Positions 12,201-24,081 of a stretch of 64,000 nt of DNA are shown piece by piece. A program made the position numbers and the translations under genes. The stretch lies in NCBI GenBank assembly GCA_905250115.1, contig CAJNOI010000329.1, positions 1 through 64,000 of the forward strand, read 5' to 3'. Position 1 is the first letter of the stretch; each line of letters begins with the position of its first letter. The stretch is from Adineta steineri (taxonomy: Eukaryota; Rotifera; Eurotatoria; Adinetida; Adinetidae). The notes under the pieces were generated by a model. The model saw only the letters and a list, made by a program, of their open reading frames with translations, had not been told where the DNA came from and did not search any database.

Positions 12201-13278
12201 AGAAAAATGTTTTTTTCGTACAAACAGGAGATAAGGCCTGGACGATACTATTTTAGATTGCCATAAGTAAATGTTTAACATATGACTATTAAAAACTGTC
12301 AGCTGCTATTTATCTTTTACCTTTAATACCAAAGATGGTTCCTGTTCTGTCGCATTCAATGTATAAACCTTTTTCTTTTACTGTCAAAATCTCATACATC
12401 TGTGATGTTTTTGAGCAGTGTTTTTTTTTCAGAAAGAAAAGACTAATCCGTCAGCAAGATATGAATAAGACAAAATCATTATTTTGATACACTTTTGTCA
12501 ATATATTAATCGCCTTACATAATACTCTTAACAGAAAATTAAAAAAAATAGCAGTATTGAAAGTCTATTTTAAGGTAGTGGACATTTAAAAATTTCGTGG
12601 ATTTCTTTTTGCTAAAAATAAACATGGTTTGTCATGTTGTTCATCTCTTCTAATATGAGAGTAACCTATTAATATGAAAAATCAGCACCCATTTATTATG
12701 TAGATAATCATTTCGCGATAATGAAAAAGTTGAATTGTCATTAGATAGGTTGGAGATTTACAGATAGAATTCATAGCTTGTTGCCCCGATTTTCTTTGTA
12801 TGGCGGAAATGAATTTTATATTAGTTCAGTCCTTAAAAGCTTGCCTATCACGATCCACTTCTGATTTTGATAAAGCTGTAACTTTCTTTCAGACTACATC
12901 AGGTGACTATTTCAATTATGCTCAAAACCTAAGCTAAGCTGTTTAAAAGACAATTAAGATAAGTTCATCAGATTAGAATGCTAAAAGCGTTTCCTTAAGT
13001 ATAAAATGTTTTATTATCTCATAGCAAATGAGATTATGTATATTTAATCGATAATTGATATTTTTTTAAAGATTTCTAACTCTCAAGATTTTATCATAAG
13101 GTAAAACTTTACAGTACCTGATGAAGATACAATGAAATGAATATTTATATGCACTAATTTCTACTCGCGTGTTATCGTAGGAGAAGAAGAAGTGGAAGAA
13201 ATTCTGTGTTGAGTTACTTTAATTTATGTGTATTCTTTATTTTTAGAGAATATCAAGTGAAGAAGAAATTTTTCAGCA
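9218..13278. other. 4-kb gene-poor region
   Basis: Extremely AT-rich, with no convincing exon on either strand. It is notable for lacking TGTGGG fold-backs; the only structured feature seen is an unrelated inverted-repeat element at 12162-12254. It separates the divergently oriented GPCR 1 and GPCR 2. Confidence 0.45.
12162..12254. mobile_element. 93-bp MITE-like inverted-repeat element
   Basis: The left end AAAATAGTGTCGTCCAGACC and the right end (reverse complement AAAATAGTATCGTCCAGGCC) are inverted repeats of about 24 bp with two mismatches, around a 45-bp AT-rich centre. Size and arms suit a non-autonomous terminal-inverted-repeat transposon. No transposase is present in the window. Confidence 0.6.
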
Positions 13279-14250
13279 ATGATAGATCATCATCCATATA
13301 TACTTGTTGATCTCTCAATTTCTTTCTCCATTCGATTTTGGCTATTTTTCTTCTCATTTCTTCTATCAATCATTTGCTGTCTAATTGTTCTCTATCATCT
13401 ACTCTTCGATCGTGTTCTACGTCGTACTCTCAATAATCATGTTATCATCGTTCTATTATTCAACACCTTACTCTATGCACTCACAAGTATTCCATTACAT
13501 CTCAGCTATTATTATTTGGGTACAGCCTTACCAGCTGTATCGCACTTATGTTTGATCTGGATGTTCCTTGATGGAGGGATCTTCACATTTGCGTTATTAT
13601 TGGTTGCGTGGGCTTCGATCGAACGGTACATTCTAATTTTTCATGATAAGTGGATGTCAACAAAAAAGAAGCGTCTTCTTATTCACTACCTTCCTTTAGC
13701 TGCAATACTTGCTTATTGTTTTATATTTCATGCAGTCACAATTCTATTCCCACCATGTGAAAATATATTCCAGTACAATTTACCTTTATGTGGTCGTCCT
13801 CTTTGCTATTATGACATGAAATTAGTTGCCTTATGGGACACTGTAGTTAATAATATATTACCTACTCTAGCTATTATTTTGTTTAGCATTGCTCTTCTCA
13901 TACGTGTACTATTGCAAAAACATCGCATGCAACAAAAACTTCAATGGAAAAAACATCGAAAAATGACAACTCAATTATTATCCATATCGATTCTTTATTT
14001 TTTTCTTTATATTCCACTTATGTTTGTCGAGCTCATGCAACAATGTTGCCTATCAAAAGATTTTGGTGCCGATTTTCAATTGCATGCACAATTTTTTTCA
14101 TATTATGTCATATGTTTGTTTCCTTTTATAAGTGCCATGTCATTACCGAAGAGAAAATTCGGATTGAGAAGATTGATTTCTTGTTGGCGTGGAAGGACAC
14201 AAATCATTGTTCCGGAAATCTTACCCATGAAACGTTTAAGGCAAGCATAA
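13279..14250 (+). CDS. Rhodopsin-like G-protein-coupled receptor 2
   Basis: Single-exon coding region of 323 residues. Seven hydrophobic segments are clear. TM3 ends in WASIERYILIF, an E/DRY motif. A conserved Cys lies at the TM3 entry (SHLCLIW), and a Cys-rich extracellular loop 2 (PPCENIFQYNLPLCGRPLC) precedes TM5. The third cytoplasmic loop is short and very basic (KHRMQQKLQWKKHRK), favourable for G-protein coupling. The C-terminal tail is short and basic (KRKFGLRRLISCWRGR). A TTTTTAG acceptor-like site lies 30 nt upstream of the ATG, so a 5' untranslated exon or spliced leader is possible. AATAAA signals follow at about 14340. The family is the bdelloid-expanded peptide-type GPCRs; the ligand is unknown. 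Confidence 0.82.
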   Translation: MIDHHPYILVDLSISFSIRFWLFFFSFLLSIICCLIVLYHLLFDRVLRRTLNNHVIIVLLFNTLLYALTSIPLHLSYYYLGTALPAVSHLCLIWMFLDGGIFTFALLLVAWASIERYILIFHDKWMSTKKKRLLIHYLPLAAILAYCFIFHAVTILFPPCENIFQYNLPLCGRPLCYYDMKLVALWDTVVNNILPTLAIILFSIALLIRVLLQKHRMQQKLQWKKHRKMTTQLLSISILYFFLYIPLMFVELMQQCCLSKDFGADFQLHAQFFSYYVICLFPFISAMSLPKRKFGLRRLISCWRGRTQIIVPEILPMKRLRQA

Positions 14251-15071
14251 CAAAATACTGTGGTATTCAATCGTCGAGCAGCGTTGGCTAAACAAAAAAC
14301 AATTTAAATTAATATTCTTGTAAATATTTTTAAATATTCAAATAAATAAAAACTAACAAAAAACAATCATTTTCTATCAAAATTTGAACAGCAGCTACAT
14401 CAAAACAATTTACAATGATAGATGTAGGTGTGGTTGAGATAGAATATTCACACATACAACCTCCATAATGTTCATTTTGCGTGTAATAAAGTTCTTATAT
14501 AAACTCGATTTTTGTATGATGCCTTTCTTATTTAAAATAACATTTCATCGCTTATTGTTTTTAGAATATCCAAAGAATTAATCAGAAAATACTTTTATTC
14601 ATTTAATTTGATTAATATAATAATTTCTGTTCGATTACTCTTAAATAAAGCTTTCAATAGTTGTAGGGGTTTGTGATGATTTCTTGATTACACCCATACA
14701 CCGTCACCTCACGTACCCATCCTTATTCACACTCACATCCTCAAGATGGTTAGAATATATAATATCATAAAAAACATTCAACATTTAGAATTTTATAAAA
14801 TTTTTAACGTCGTGTTCAGAACTATTGCCATTGCCTAAGTGAAATCAATCTCGAGTATGAATGCACAACTCTTCACTATTCCGAAACCAACCTTAAAACA
14901 TAACAAAGAGTTTGTCGAAAAGCTAAGAAATAGATGCAAAAGTCTTTATTAATTTAAATTCACATTTTCTATACTCGATAATGATCAGCAAGTTATATAA
15001 GAACCTATGATTTATTTTCTAAATATATTCAAAAACAAATTTGAAAATACAGTAAATATATAGTTTATTTA
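14251..15071. other. Intergenic
   Basis: Between the end of GPCR 2 and the end of the dehydrogenase gene. It holds AATAAATAAA at about 14341 and one fold-back element (14660-14748); a half-element GATGTAGGTGTGGTTGAGAT sits at 14420-14439. Confidence 0.4.
14660..14748. repeat. TGTGGG-type fold-back element, diverged
   Basis: The right end reads ACTCACATCCTCAAGATGG, the family terminus. The left arm (GTTGTAGGGGTTTGTGATG) is decayed. Confidence 0.5.
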
Positions 15072-15976
15072 TTACGAAGCAGTACAGGAAATAGATTCAC
15101 GAGTGTGTTCCCAAAGTTTTTGTAGCATTTCTTCATTTGCTACTGTTTTATTTGTGATAGTTTCTCCTTTTTCATCCATGTATATATAGCCTTTCTCTGC
15201 CTTTAATATACCATGTATCATAAATTCGGCACACTCGTCCGGACTAACAGCCAGACGTCTGATTGCTCCCACCGCTTTTATAGGTAGTCGAATATAAAAA
15301 GGTAAGTTATCAATAATCGGAGTTTTAACGTGACCTGGAAATGAATGTATAAAAGTGACATTGCTATTTTCTGGTTGTGAAGCAAGATATTGAATGATAA
15401 GATCATTGAATGCGAAGGCATGATTAATCGCTACCAAAAAAGAACATTTAGTCTCGAGTCCCATATTATTCCAGTTGATTTTTGATGGATCACCTTTTTT
15501 ACTATTCAAGACAGATACAACTTTACCACCAAGTGGAGATGTTCGAAGTAATGGAAGAAGTTCTTCGATGAATAAAACTCGACCATAGTAATTTAAAGCT
15601 AATGCATAATTGATATTTTCTTTGGTTCGTGCAAAAGCATCCATTGATATCACGCCTTGAGACAGAACAAGGATGTCAACTGCTTTGATTTTCTTTGTAA
15701 TTGTTCGAATTTCAGACATCAATGAAACATCGGCACGTATAAAACTTCCATTGGAACCTAATTGAGATAATATTTCATTAGCAGCAGACTCATTACGTCC
15801 AATAATTGTCACATGAGCGGCTGGACAAAGTCGATTGATGGTATGAGCAAATCCACGACCAATACCTGACGTACCACCAACTATAACGACATGTAGTGGT
15901 GATTGTAAAGAAGATAAAATTTGTGCGTTCGAGGCAGCAACATCATTTACAGCAGCTATGTTATGAAAAATAGTGT
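15072..15976 (-). CDS. Short-chain dehydrogenase/reductase-like protein, 5' end unresolved
   Basis: About 301 codons on the minus strand. Position 15976 follows an AG and is a possible splice acceptor; no in-frame ATG precedes the Rossmann motif, so the first exon is missing or not recognised. The cofactor motif VVIVGGTSGIGRG is intact near the N-terminus (the TGxxxGxG region), followed by a TIIGRNESAA strand, the conserved RADVSL (Asp at the end of beta-3), and DILVLSQGV in place of NNAG. In the active-site region the expected YxxxK is not evident (KCSFLVAINHAFAFND), so catalysis is doubtful or uses a variant site. Similar SDRs without the Tyr occur in fungi and invertebrates. The C-terminus reads EHTRESIS. 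Substrate unknown. Confidence 0.65.
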
Positions 15977-16656
15977 CTAGTTTTATTAATCGAAATTAAT
16001 GATTGAATATCTAAAACTATGTTTAAATAAATCATTTTTTCTTAAATAATTGCAGAAAAAAACGTGTCGATTGTAAGTGTAAAGAGGAATAAATGTCTTG
16101 TTTTTACACCGTAAGACAGAATAGAAAAAAACCATCACAACGCGAGAACTATTTGCCACGGAATAATAAGCGACTTTTTGCGCTTTTTATTTTTCTTCAT
16201 ACGTCTCTGTACTCGACCATACTTTTTGTCGCTTCTTCATACCCGTTCGTACTTCTCCGTACTTTTTTACTGTATTCATAATAGCACCTATTCACTCGAA
16301 CGTTTCATCAAATAGCTGACAATCAACGACATTTGTTTTTTTAGTATTTATTTCAAATTTTATGTTGATGATTATTGTTGAAAGATTTCCGATCTTATTT
16401 AAATCTTTTTCATATATGGAAAACATTTCAATAATTAAATGAAAATAATTATTCTTCGGCATCTATTGTATTTTCTTTCGGAAATTTTCATAGTATTAGC
16501 GGTGAGTATGAGGGTAAATGGGTGGGTGTGGGCGTGGGTGGATGGGTTTGAGTAGTTTATTATAGTTTCACATCTACACCCACACCCATCCATCCTAGGA
16601 TTTTTCTTCATAGTGGTGTGAATCATATACTCGTTTTTTTAGATTTTCACTCAGCA
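15977..16656. other. Intergenic with possible 5' exons and a fold-back element
   Basis: Should contain the missing first exon of the dehydrogenase gene; a candidate ATG at about 16034 (minus) does not join in frame with a clear donor. It also holds a fold-back at 16501-16599, and around 16170-16270 a degenerate run of TTCTTCATAC / CGTACTT words. Confidence 0.35.
16501..16599. repeat. TGTGGG-type fold-back element
   Basis: The left arm GGGTGGGTGTGGGCGTGGGT and the right arm CTACACCCACACCCATCCAT are inverted, with an AT-rich loop between. It lies 58 bp upstream of the F-box gene's ATG. Confidence 0.6.
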
Positions 16657-17817
16657 ATGACAACGAATAAGATGATATTGGAATCATTATCCAATGAGTT
16701 ATTTATTGAATTATTCGAATTATTTGATGTAGTTGACCTCTTTCGTTCTTTTTATGGTCTGAATACTCGTTTTAATTCTTTATTATTAATTCAAGTTCGA
16801 GATTGTCGAGTCGATTGTCGTTCAATATTCAAAGAAGATTTCAATCGTTTCTGTCGAATATATCTCCCATTTATAATAAATCGAACAATTTATCTTCGAC
16901 TCTCCGATAATGAAGAAGCGCCATATCAATGTGCTCATTTTCAATCCGCAGGTTTCACATTTGGTCAATTCGATAATCTTCGTTATTTAACATTGGAAAA
17001 TGTTAGTTCGGATCCAAAGATTAACCAATTTTTCTTTTCCGATTTATATTATCTTCATAATTTGACACATCTGAAATTTATTGGTTGTCGTCTGCTTGGC
17101 ATTTCTCTCGGCGATTTTCAAGGTGTAATTGATCAAATTTGGAATTTACCGAAATTGACACATTGCTATTTTGATTTCTGCTTTCGTGGTAGAAGTCATT
17201 TTTGTATTCCTACTTCTGTATCAACATCGTTGCAATACTTAACAATTCTTGGGAATTAGTGGTATTCAAATAAATTTGTCGATTTATTAAAGAAGACACC
17301 ACATTTACGAACATTTGCCGTATCATTGAAAACCTTTCAGATAGATGAAATATCTTCTCCTCATGAATATCTTCCGTCGCCTAAGAATGTATCTGTTAAA
17401 AGACTCATTCTATATAAAGTACATACACAACGTCTAATGATTAATTTATTTCAATTATTACCCAATATTAGTCACCTGAAAGTTGAAATATTCTTCATAG
17501 AGTTAGATGGAAATCAATGGGAAGAAATCATCGTTAATTATTTACCGCAATTGAAAGTTTTTCAAATGAAGATGTATACCTATCTTTGCCTTTCAACTGG
17601 TAATCAGAGAAATGAAGAAAAAATCGATCAATATCTTGCAACGTATCGTACACCATTTTGGATCGAACATCATCAATGGTTTATACGATGTCATTGGGGA
17701 TTATGGATGGGAAATATTCGTATGTGTGTTTATTCGTTACCGTATAAATTTGATGGTCATCTTATTTACGAGAATGAATTATTGGATCAGACAAAATCGA
17801 CTTGCCCAGATGTATAA
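16657..17817 (+). pseudogene. F-box protein gene with one in-frame TAG
   Basis: The frame runs from ATG 16657 to the stop at 17815-17817 (about 386 codons) and is interrupted only by TAG at 17257-17259. The frame is kept on both sides of the stop. The N-terminus (ESLSNELFIELFELFDVVDL) is an F-box of the kind abundant in bdelloids. The middle carries irregular leucine-rich strands (LRYLTLENV, LTHLKFIGC), and the C-terminal block FWIEHHQWFIRCHW is the characteristic end of this family. F-box proteins recruit substrates to SCF ubiquitin ligases through Skp1. The single stop may be a recent inactivating mutation, an allele, an error or read-through. A truncated 200-residue product would keep the F-box and lose the C-terminal half. 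A TTTTTTTAG acceptor-like site precedes the ATG by 15 nt. Confidence 0.65.
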
Positions 17818-18541
17818 TCGAATTGTTCTTCAATCATGATTTTTGTGTCTAATAAACTATTAAATAGAATTTAGAATTCATCTATTGTCAAATAAAATAT
17901 TTTCTTATTTGTGAAAAAAATCAATCGATAGAGTTTTTCATTGCTCTATTTGAACTGTTCAGATCAATTAAAATTATTAAATTCTTTTTTAAAATCAGAA
18001 AGAATAATTATTAGATTTAATCGAATATTAAAGATTATCGTCAAGGGTAGGTGTGAGTGTGAGTTGGAATAGTACAAGACCGTTCAAATGTTAGTTTTTT
18101 ATAGGTACACACCATATTGCTACTGTTTAATATTTGAAATCAAACTATTATTTGAAAAATGAATCAGACACTTTTTTTTCTTCTGAACAGTTTAATTCGA
18201 TGACATTCTAATGACTATCATTTTATCATCAATACATACACCAACAATAAATCTTATGTAAATGATATGAACACTATGAACTTTTACCATAAATAAAAAT
18301 AAATGAATTTGCTGAATATTAGCATATAATGAGAATTCAATACAAAGAATTGATTCGTATCAACATTTTTCATAAGATTAGAAGATCATGAGTAAAAAAG
18401 AAGAAGTTTTTTAAATAAAATAATGTTAAAATTATGCAAAACAAGCAAAAAAGCAAAATTCATAAGTAACAAAATAAAAAAAGATTTTGAGATATGTTTC
18501 TTATACTGATATGAATGAACGGTAGTTCGATTTTGTAACAT
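17818..18541. other. Intergenic between convergent F-box genes
   Basis: AT-rich. A half fold-back (CAAGGGTAGGTGTGAGTGTGAG) is visible at 18042-18063 without a matching right arm. Confidence 0.4.
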
Positions 18542-21500
18542 CTATAAGTCCAACTTTAGTTCCAGATGATTTTTCTGTATATCTCGGAGACGTTGCTGAG
18601 TATCATCATGGATTCTATTATCGCCCAGGTTCAGTATGAGGAGTGTCTGTGTGAAACAATCAATAAATGTTAGCATAAGAAAAATGAGAAAAAAAATGTT
18701 ACTTTGTTTTCTTGTAAGAGATCGATGAAATATTCTCCTCCTTCATTACCTATAGAATTGCCCCAAAGGTTCAAATTGGTGAGTGTCTATATGAAATAAT
18801 TCGTGCATGATATAATAAAAAGATTAGAAGAAAATACGACTTTGTTTTTCTTCAGAGCATTAGCAAGATAGTATGCTCCTTCTGGACAAATCCCATTCAT
18901 TAGGAGATCCAATGCAATAAGTGTCTATGTAAAAAAATGAGTAAATAACAGACTAAGAAAATAAAGAAATAATGTTACTTTGTTCTCTTGTAAAAAACTA
19001 GCAATATATTGTGTTCCTTGGTTATTGATCCGATTCTGTGCAAGGATCAGTGTGGTCAGTGTCTATGTGAAATAGTTTATCGATGATAGGATAACAAAAT
19101 GTGGAAAAATTGTTACTTTGTTTTCTTTGAGAGCATCGGCAAGAAAGAATACTCCTTGTGAACCGATGCCAGTGTTAGTAAGATCCAATGTAGTGAGTGT
19201 CTATGTATAATGATAAGTAAATAATACTATAAGAAAAAAGAAGAATGTTACTTCGTTCTCTTGTAGTAAACTAGCAATATGTTGTGCTCCTTGCTCACTT
19301 ATTCGATTCCGATTAAGACTCAGCATGGTAAGTGTCTACATGAAATAATCAGCCATTAGTAGGATAAAATTGAAGAAATAATATTACCTTGTTTTTTTTT
19401 AGAGCATTAGAAAGATATGATATACCTTCTGGGCCAATATCAGTTAAACTGAGATCGATTGTGATGAGTGTCTGTGTGAGATAATGAGTGAGAGATAAAA
19501 TTCAAAATAACGAGAGGAGGAGAAGAAGAAGGCTACTTTATTTTCTTGTAAGATATTAGCAAGACATTTTGCTCTTTCATCGCCGATATTAACTGTACCG
19601 AGACTCAATGTTGTGAGTGTCTACGTAACATAATTAATGAGTGTTAGAAGGAGATAAAGATGAAGAAAAAGTTCTACTTTGTTTTTTTGTAAGGCGTTGA
19701 GTAAATAGTCTGCTCCTTGATTACCAATATCATTGAAAAAGAGAATCAATGTGGTGAGTGTCTATATAAAATAATGAGTAACTAGTAGAGCAAGAAAATG
19801 AAGGATGAACGTTACTTTGTTTTTTTCTATAATACTAGCAACATATAGTGCTCCATGATCTTCAAGTGGATTTGACTTGAGATTCAGTGTGGTGAGTGTC
19901 TACATGAAATAATGAGTCAGTGATTTACTGAGACAATGAAAGAAAAATGTTACTTTGTTTTCTATGAAGGCATTGGCAAGATATTCTATTCCTTCTCCAT
20001 GAATAGCATTGGTTTCGAGGTTTAGTGTGGTGAGTGTCTAGGTAAAATAATCAGTAAATGATAGGGTAAAAAAATATGTGAGAAGAGTGTTACTTTGTTG
20101 CTTTTGAGAGCATTAACAAGACTTTGTGCTCCTCGTGAATCGATCCAGTCGTCGCAAAGATTGGGTATAGTGANNNNNNNNNNNNNNNNNNNNNNNNNNN
20201 NNNNNNNNNNNNNNNNNNNNNNNNNNNNNNNNNNNNNNNNNNNNNNNNNNNNNNNNNNNNNNNNNNNNNNNNNTTTGTCCGAGATCTAATGTTGTAAGTA
20301 CCTGTATAAAGCAACGAGTAAATAATAGGATGAGAAAAATGAAGAAAGAATGTACATCGTTATCTTGTAGAGCATCGGCAAGATACTCTACTCCTTCATG
20401 AATCTCATTGTTCCCGAGGTTCAGTGTGGTAAGTGTCTAAGTGAAACAATCAGTAAATGATAGGATTAAGAAAATATGTGAGAAGAATGTTACTTTGTTT
20501 GTTTTGAGAGCATTAGCAAGACTTAGTGCTCCTTGTGAACAGATCCGGTTGTCGAAGAGATTGATTGTAGTGAGTGTCTATGTGGAATAGTTGATGTATT
20601 AGAATAAGATAATATGACAAGAATATTACTTTATTATTTTATATAACATTAGCAAGATGTTTTGCACCTGCTGGACCTATCACATTACATTCTAGGTACA
20701 GGGCGATGAGTGTCTGTATGAAATATGAACGAGCGATAAGATAAAAAAAGTGCTAGAAGAATTTTACTTCATTTTTTTGTAGAGCGTTGGCAAGATAACA
20801 TACTCCTGCATCTCTGATGCAATTCCGATTGAGATTTAGTGTGACGAGTGTCTATGCGAAATAACCAATGATTGATAAAATAAGAAAAAAATGAAATGCA
20901 TGTATTACTTTGTTTTCTTGTAACATTTCGGTTAAATATTGTAGTCCTTGATCACCGATATCACTGCAACAAAGATTCAATGTAGTAAGTGTCTATGTGA
21001 AATAATGAATAAGTGATGAAATAAAGAAAACAAGAAAAGAATGTTACGTTGTTTCTTTTGAGAGCATTGAAAAGACTTTGTGCTCCTCGTAAATAGATGT
21101 TGTTCTCGCAGAAATTGAATGTAGTGAGTGTCTATGTAAAATAATGAGTGATCGCTAGAATACAAATATAAGGGAAATATGTTACTTTGTTATCTTGTAG
21201 GACGTTGGCTAAATGTTGTGCTTCTTGATCAGTAATACAACGTTGTTCGACATTCAATGTAGTGGTGTTCTATACGAAGTGGAAAGAAAGCTCGAATGAT
21301 GAAAAGACTCATAATTCAATCTTCAAAATCTACAGGTTGTTCGAGTAATCTTATATATTGCAGTTTATAAACAATTATTTTTGATAAATTATATTCATAT
21401 ATATCATTATGATGAATCAAAAAAGTACTGAGGATATATATTGACAAAAGTGATTAGTATATTATAATAAGATAAGTCATCGATAAACATCTTGCATGTG

Positions 21501-22024
21501 AAACAATTATTGAGGAAATTGACCGATATTATCTTTAATTTCAACTGAAGAAAAATAACAATATTTAGTGAACACGAAGAAATGGCCAGATAAATTAGCT
21601 CTTTATTTTTTTACTTATATCGATACGCTGCTGAAATGGAAACGAACATCAAGTGGAAATGATTAAAGTATTAATACATAAACAGAAAGGAAAGAAAAAC
21701 TACTTTTACCCTGGAAGATATTTGTCCACTAGAAATAATAATTTTTCTCATCGATTAAAAATTTATACATTGTTGAATTTATAAAAAAATATTCTGCATA
21801 TTTCTTTTTATCTAATAATGATCGTGATGAATATTTTGAAAATCAATAATTAAAATAGAGAAAAACTATACCTGATATTGATAATATGTATCTACAATTT
21901 GATTAATGCGTGCACAAACATTACGCATTGAACATAGAATGGTTAATATGTCCATATTATCCAGAATCCGGTATGTAAGTTCTACCGGTAGTGTAAGTAA
22001 AGAAGAAATCATTTTGTCAGACAT
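18542..22024 (-). CDS. F-box/leucine-rich-repeat protein with one LRR per exon
   Basis: Minus-strand gene. Exon 1 (21872-22024, 153 nt) encodes an F-box (LLTLPVELTYRILDNMDILT). After a 602-nt intron comes a ladder of LRR exons: 21186-21269, 21048-21131, 20909-20992, 20768-20851, 20630-20713, 20494-20577, 20356-20436, two interrupted by an N gap, then 19954-20037, 19816-19899, 19678-19761, 19537-19620, 19388-19471, 19252-19335, 19117-19200, 18979-19062, 18841-18924, 18703-18786 and the terminal 18542-18646. Almost all are exactly 84 nt (28 codons), phase 0, with the ribonuclease-inhibitor-type consensus TLTTLNLxxNxI...GAxxLAxALxxNK, separated by introns of about 54-62 nt. The product is probably an SCF adaptor with a curved LRR binding surface. 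The exon at 20630-20713 has an in-frame TAA at 20639-20641. Unit number is uncertain because of the gap. Confidence 0.75.
18703..21269 (-). repeat. Tandem LRR exon-intron units of about 140 bp
   Basis: At least nineteen copies of a unit made of an 84-nt exon plus a short intron. The exon starts ACACTCACCACA... and ends ...AACAAA followed by GTAAC. Introns have also been copied, with the same donor context (AAA|GTAACAT) and the same acceptor (CATAG|ACACT), which points to genomic tandem duplication of whole exon+intron units. Confidence 0.75.
20174..20273. other. Assembly gap (100 N)
   Basis: One hundred N inside the LRR ladder. The flanks are two partial LRR exons (20094-20173 to the left, 20274-20301 to the right), so the gap lies in the tandem array and its true size may differ. 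Confidence 0.95.
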
Positions 22025-23447
22025 TAGTACAAGTTGTTATCATGCGTTTTATGTTGAAACGTATGTTGATCAGATAGTTTGAAAAAGAAAGAGAAAAGTC
22101 TAACGAAAAGAATGAAATAAATAATCCAAGCGTCTGAATCTGAATCACATACTATGACAGAAGTGTTGATGTTTATCCTTTATTCTATCATATATTTAAA
22201 GAAAGGGAACAAGATGAACAGGAGTCGAAAGGAAAGTGAATCAGAAATAACTGACCAACTGAATGACTTACAACACGATAGCATAGCTATTTATAGATGC
22301 ATGCGAAGAGAACAAAGGCAGTTGACATGAAGAGAAAGAAAGAGATAAATGATGGACGAATCAAAATCCGTCACACAAACGAATTTAGAAAAGAAAGAAA
22401 ACAACAGCTAGGTAGATGAAGAGTATATATTGCTACTAAATATTGTCATTTTATCTTATTCGTATTCTGTTATTACCAGTATATAAAGAATATGAAATCA
22501 AATAAAACAAAAATAAATTTATTGAAATATTATTTTGATTTGATATATATAATATAAAAAATATATACAACATTGATAAATAAAAAATCTTAGTTAATCT
22601 CTGTTTTTCTTCTTTTTGAGATTAGAGTCTGTCATCATTCTTCTTATTCTTTTATTCTCGTTCTAAGATGGATTTATTTCCTTCAAATCATCAATTTCTT
22701 AAATATCTAACAGCGAAGTGACCAAATAGAATCAAATAAGTGCAGAAGGGAACATACTGAAGGTAGGCGTCGTCCTTCTGATATCAAAGAATTGACCCAT
22801 TAGAAAATATAGATACAATACTGCGTATCAATTGATCAGATAATCATTCTTACAAAAAAAATATTTGAAAACACCTTTGTTTGCATGTAATAAATAAGTT
22901 TTGAGATGATTGAGAATTTTTTTCTTTAGAGTTTATTTAATATCGAATATTGTTTTATTTTAGTCTGATATGTTTCATTTATTATATACACATTCATCAA
23001 TATATTTCTTTGAAAGATTCGCAGCATATCTCAGTATGATCACTTTTCCACGTGTATGAAATGTAATTATCTTTCTATGCTGACGGCTGATGATGATAGA
23101 GGAGGAGATTTTTGTAGTTTTTGATAAAATAGTTAGTTGTCGAGTGTGCATCATTCAGCTCGACACCCACGTCGACATCAGCAGTGATACCCGAAACATC
23201 AAATGTAATTCTTCCAGAAAACAGTTAGAAAAATTTAATCGATAAAACAAAAATTCAAAATGAGACATACAAAATTTTTATTTATATCGAAATAATTACA
23301 AAATATCACAAGTTTTTCAATTCAGTTTTTTTGAATCAATATAAAAAATGAATAAAAAAGAGTAACACACAATGACTATGTGGAGAACGAGAGAGATGAT
23401 AATAAACATGACAATGCAGTTGAATGGATGAGAGATTGGTATATCAT

Positions 23448-23519
23448 CCATCAAGAAGGTAAAGTGGGCGTTGTTGGTTTCTTCATTCACGCCTACACTC
23501 ATCCCACACCCTCAAGATG
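23448..23519. repeat. TGTGGG-type fold-back element
   Basis: The right end reads TCCCACACCCTCAAGATG, a clean family terminus. The left end CATCAAGAAGGTAAAGTGGG is degenerate. Confidence 0.55.
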
Positions 23520-24015
23520 TGATATAAAATCAGTTGTATTTTTCACTATATTTACAACTTGGAAATAAATTCTAAGATTCATCTGCGATTTATCTTCATC
23601 TTATCGTGCATATTCAATATATAGATGTAGTTTGTGAAAAAGAGCTTAAGAATTTTCATCAACTTGGAAGTTAAGACAAGTTTCGATTGATATTCCATCT
23701 TGAGGATGTCAATGTTTGACAATAATAAAATGCTACTGACACATATGCCTTTAAGATAAATGATAAAACAAATATTTTAAAGATTGATGGGAATGAAAAC
23801 TAATTCAATAGAATAATTGATTTCTTTTTGAAAATAAAATAAATTTTCTCGTATAAATAAATATTATTTTGTATTTTATGTGCCAAAATATCTTTTATGA
23901 AAGAAAAATAAATATGCTATTGTAATTCTGAATTGTTTTGAACAAAACAAATGTTAAAAAGATTTTTGTCTGATTTGAAAAAAATTTATTAATAAAAATT
24001 GAATTAAAAAATGAT

Positions 24016-24081
24016 TTGAGGGTGTAGGTGTGGGTGTGAAAAAGAAAAGACAAACATTCACACCCACACATATACCCTCAG
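24016..24081. repeat. TGTGGG-type fold-back element, well preserved
   Basis: TTGAGGGTGTAGGTGTGGGT pairs with the 3' arm ACACCCACACATATACCCTC across a loop of about 20 nt of A-rich sequence. This is among the shortest intact copies (66 bp). Confidence 0.7.
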
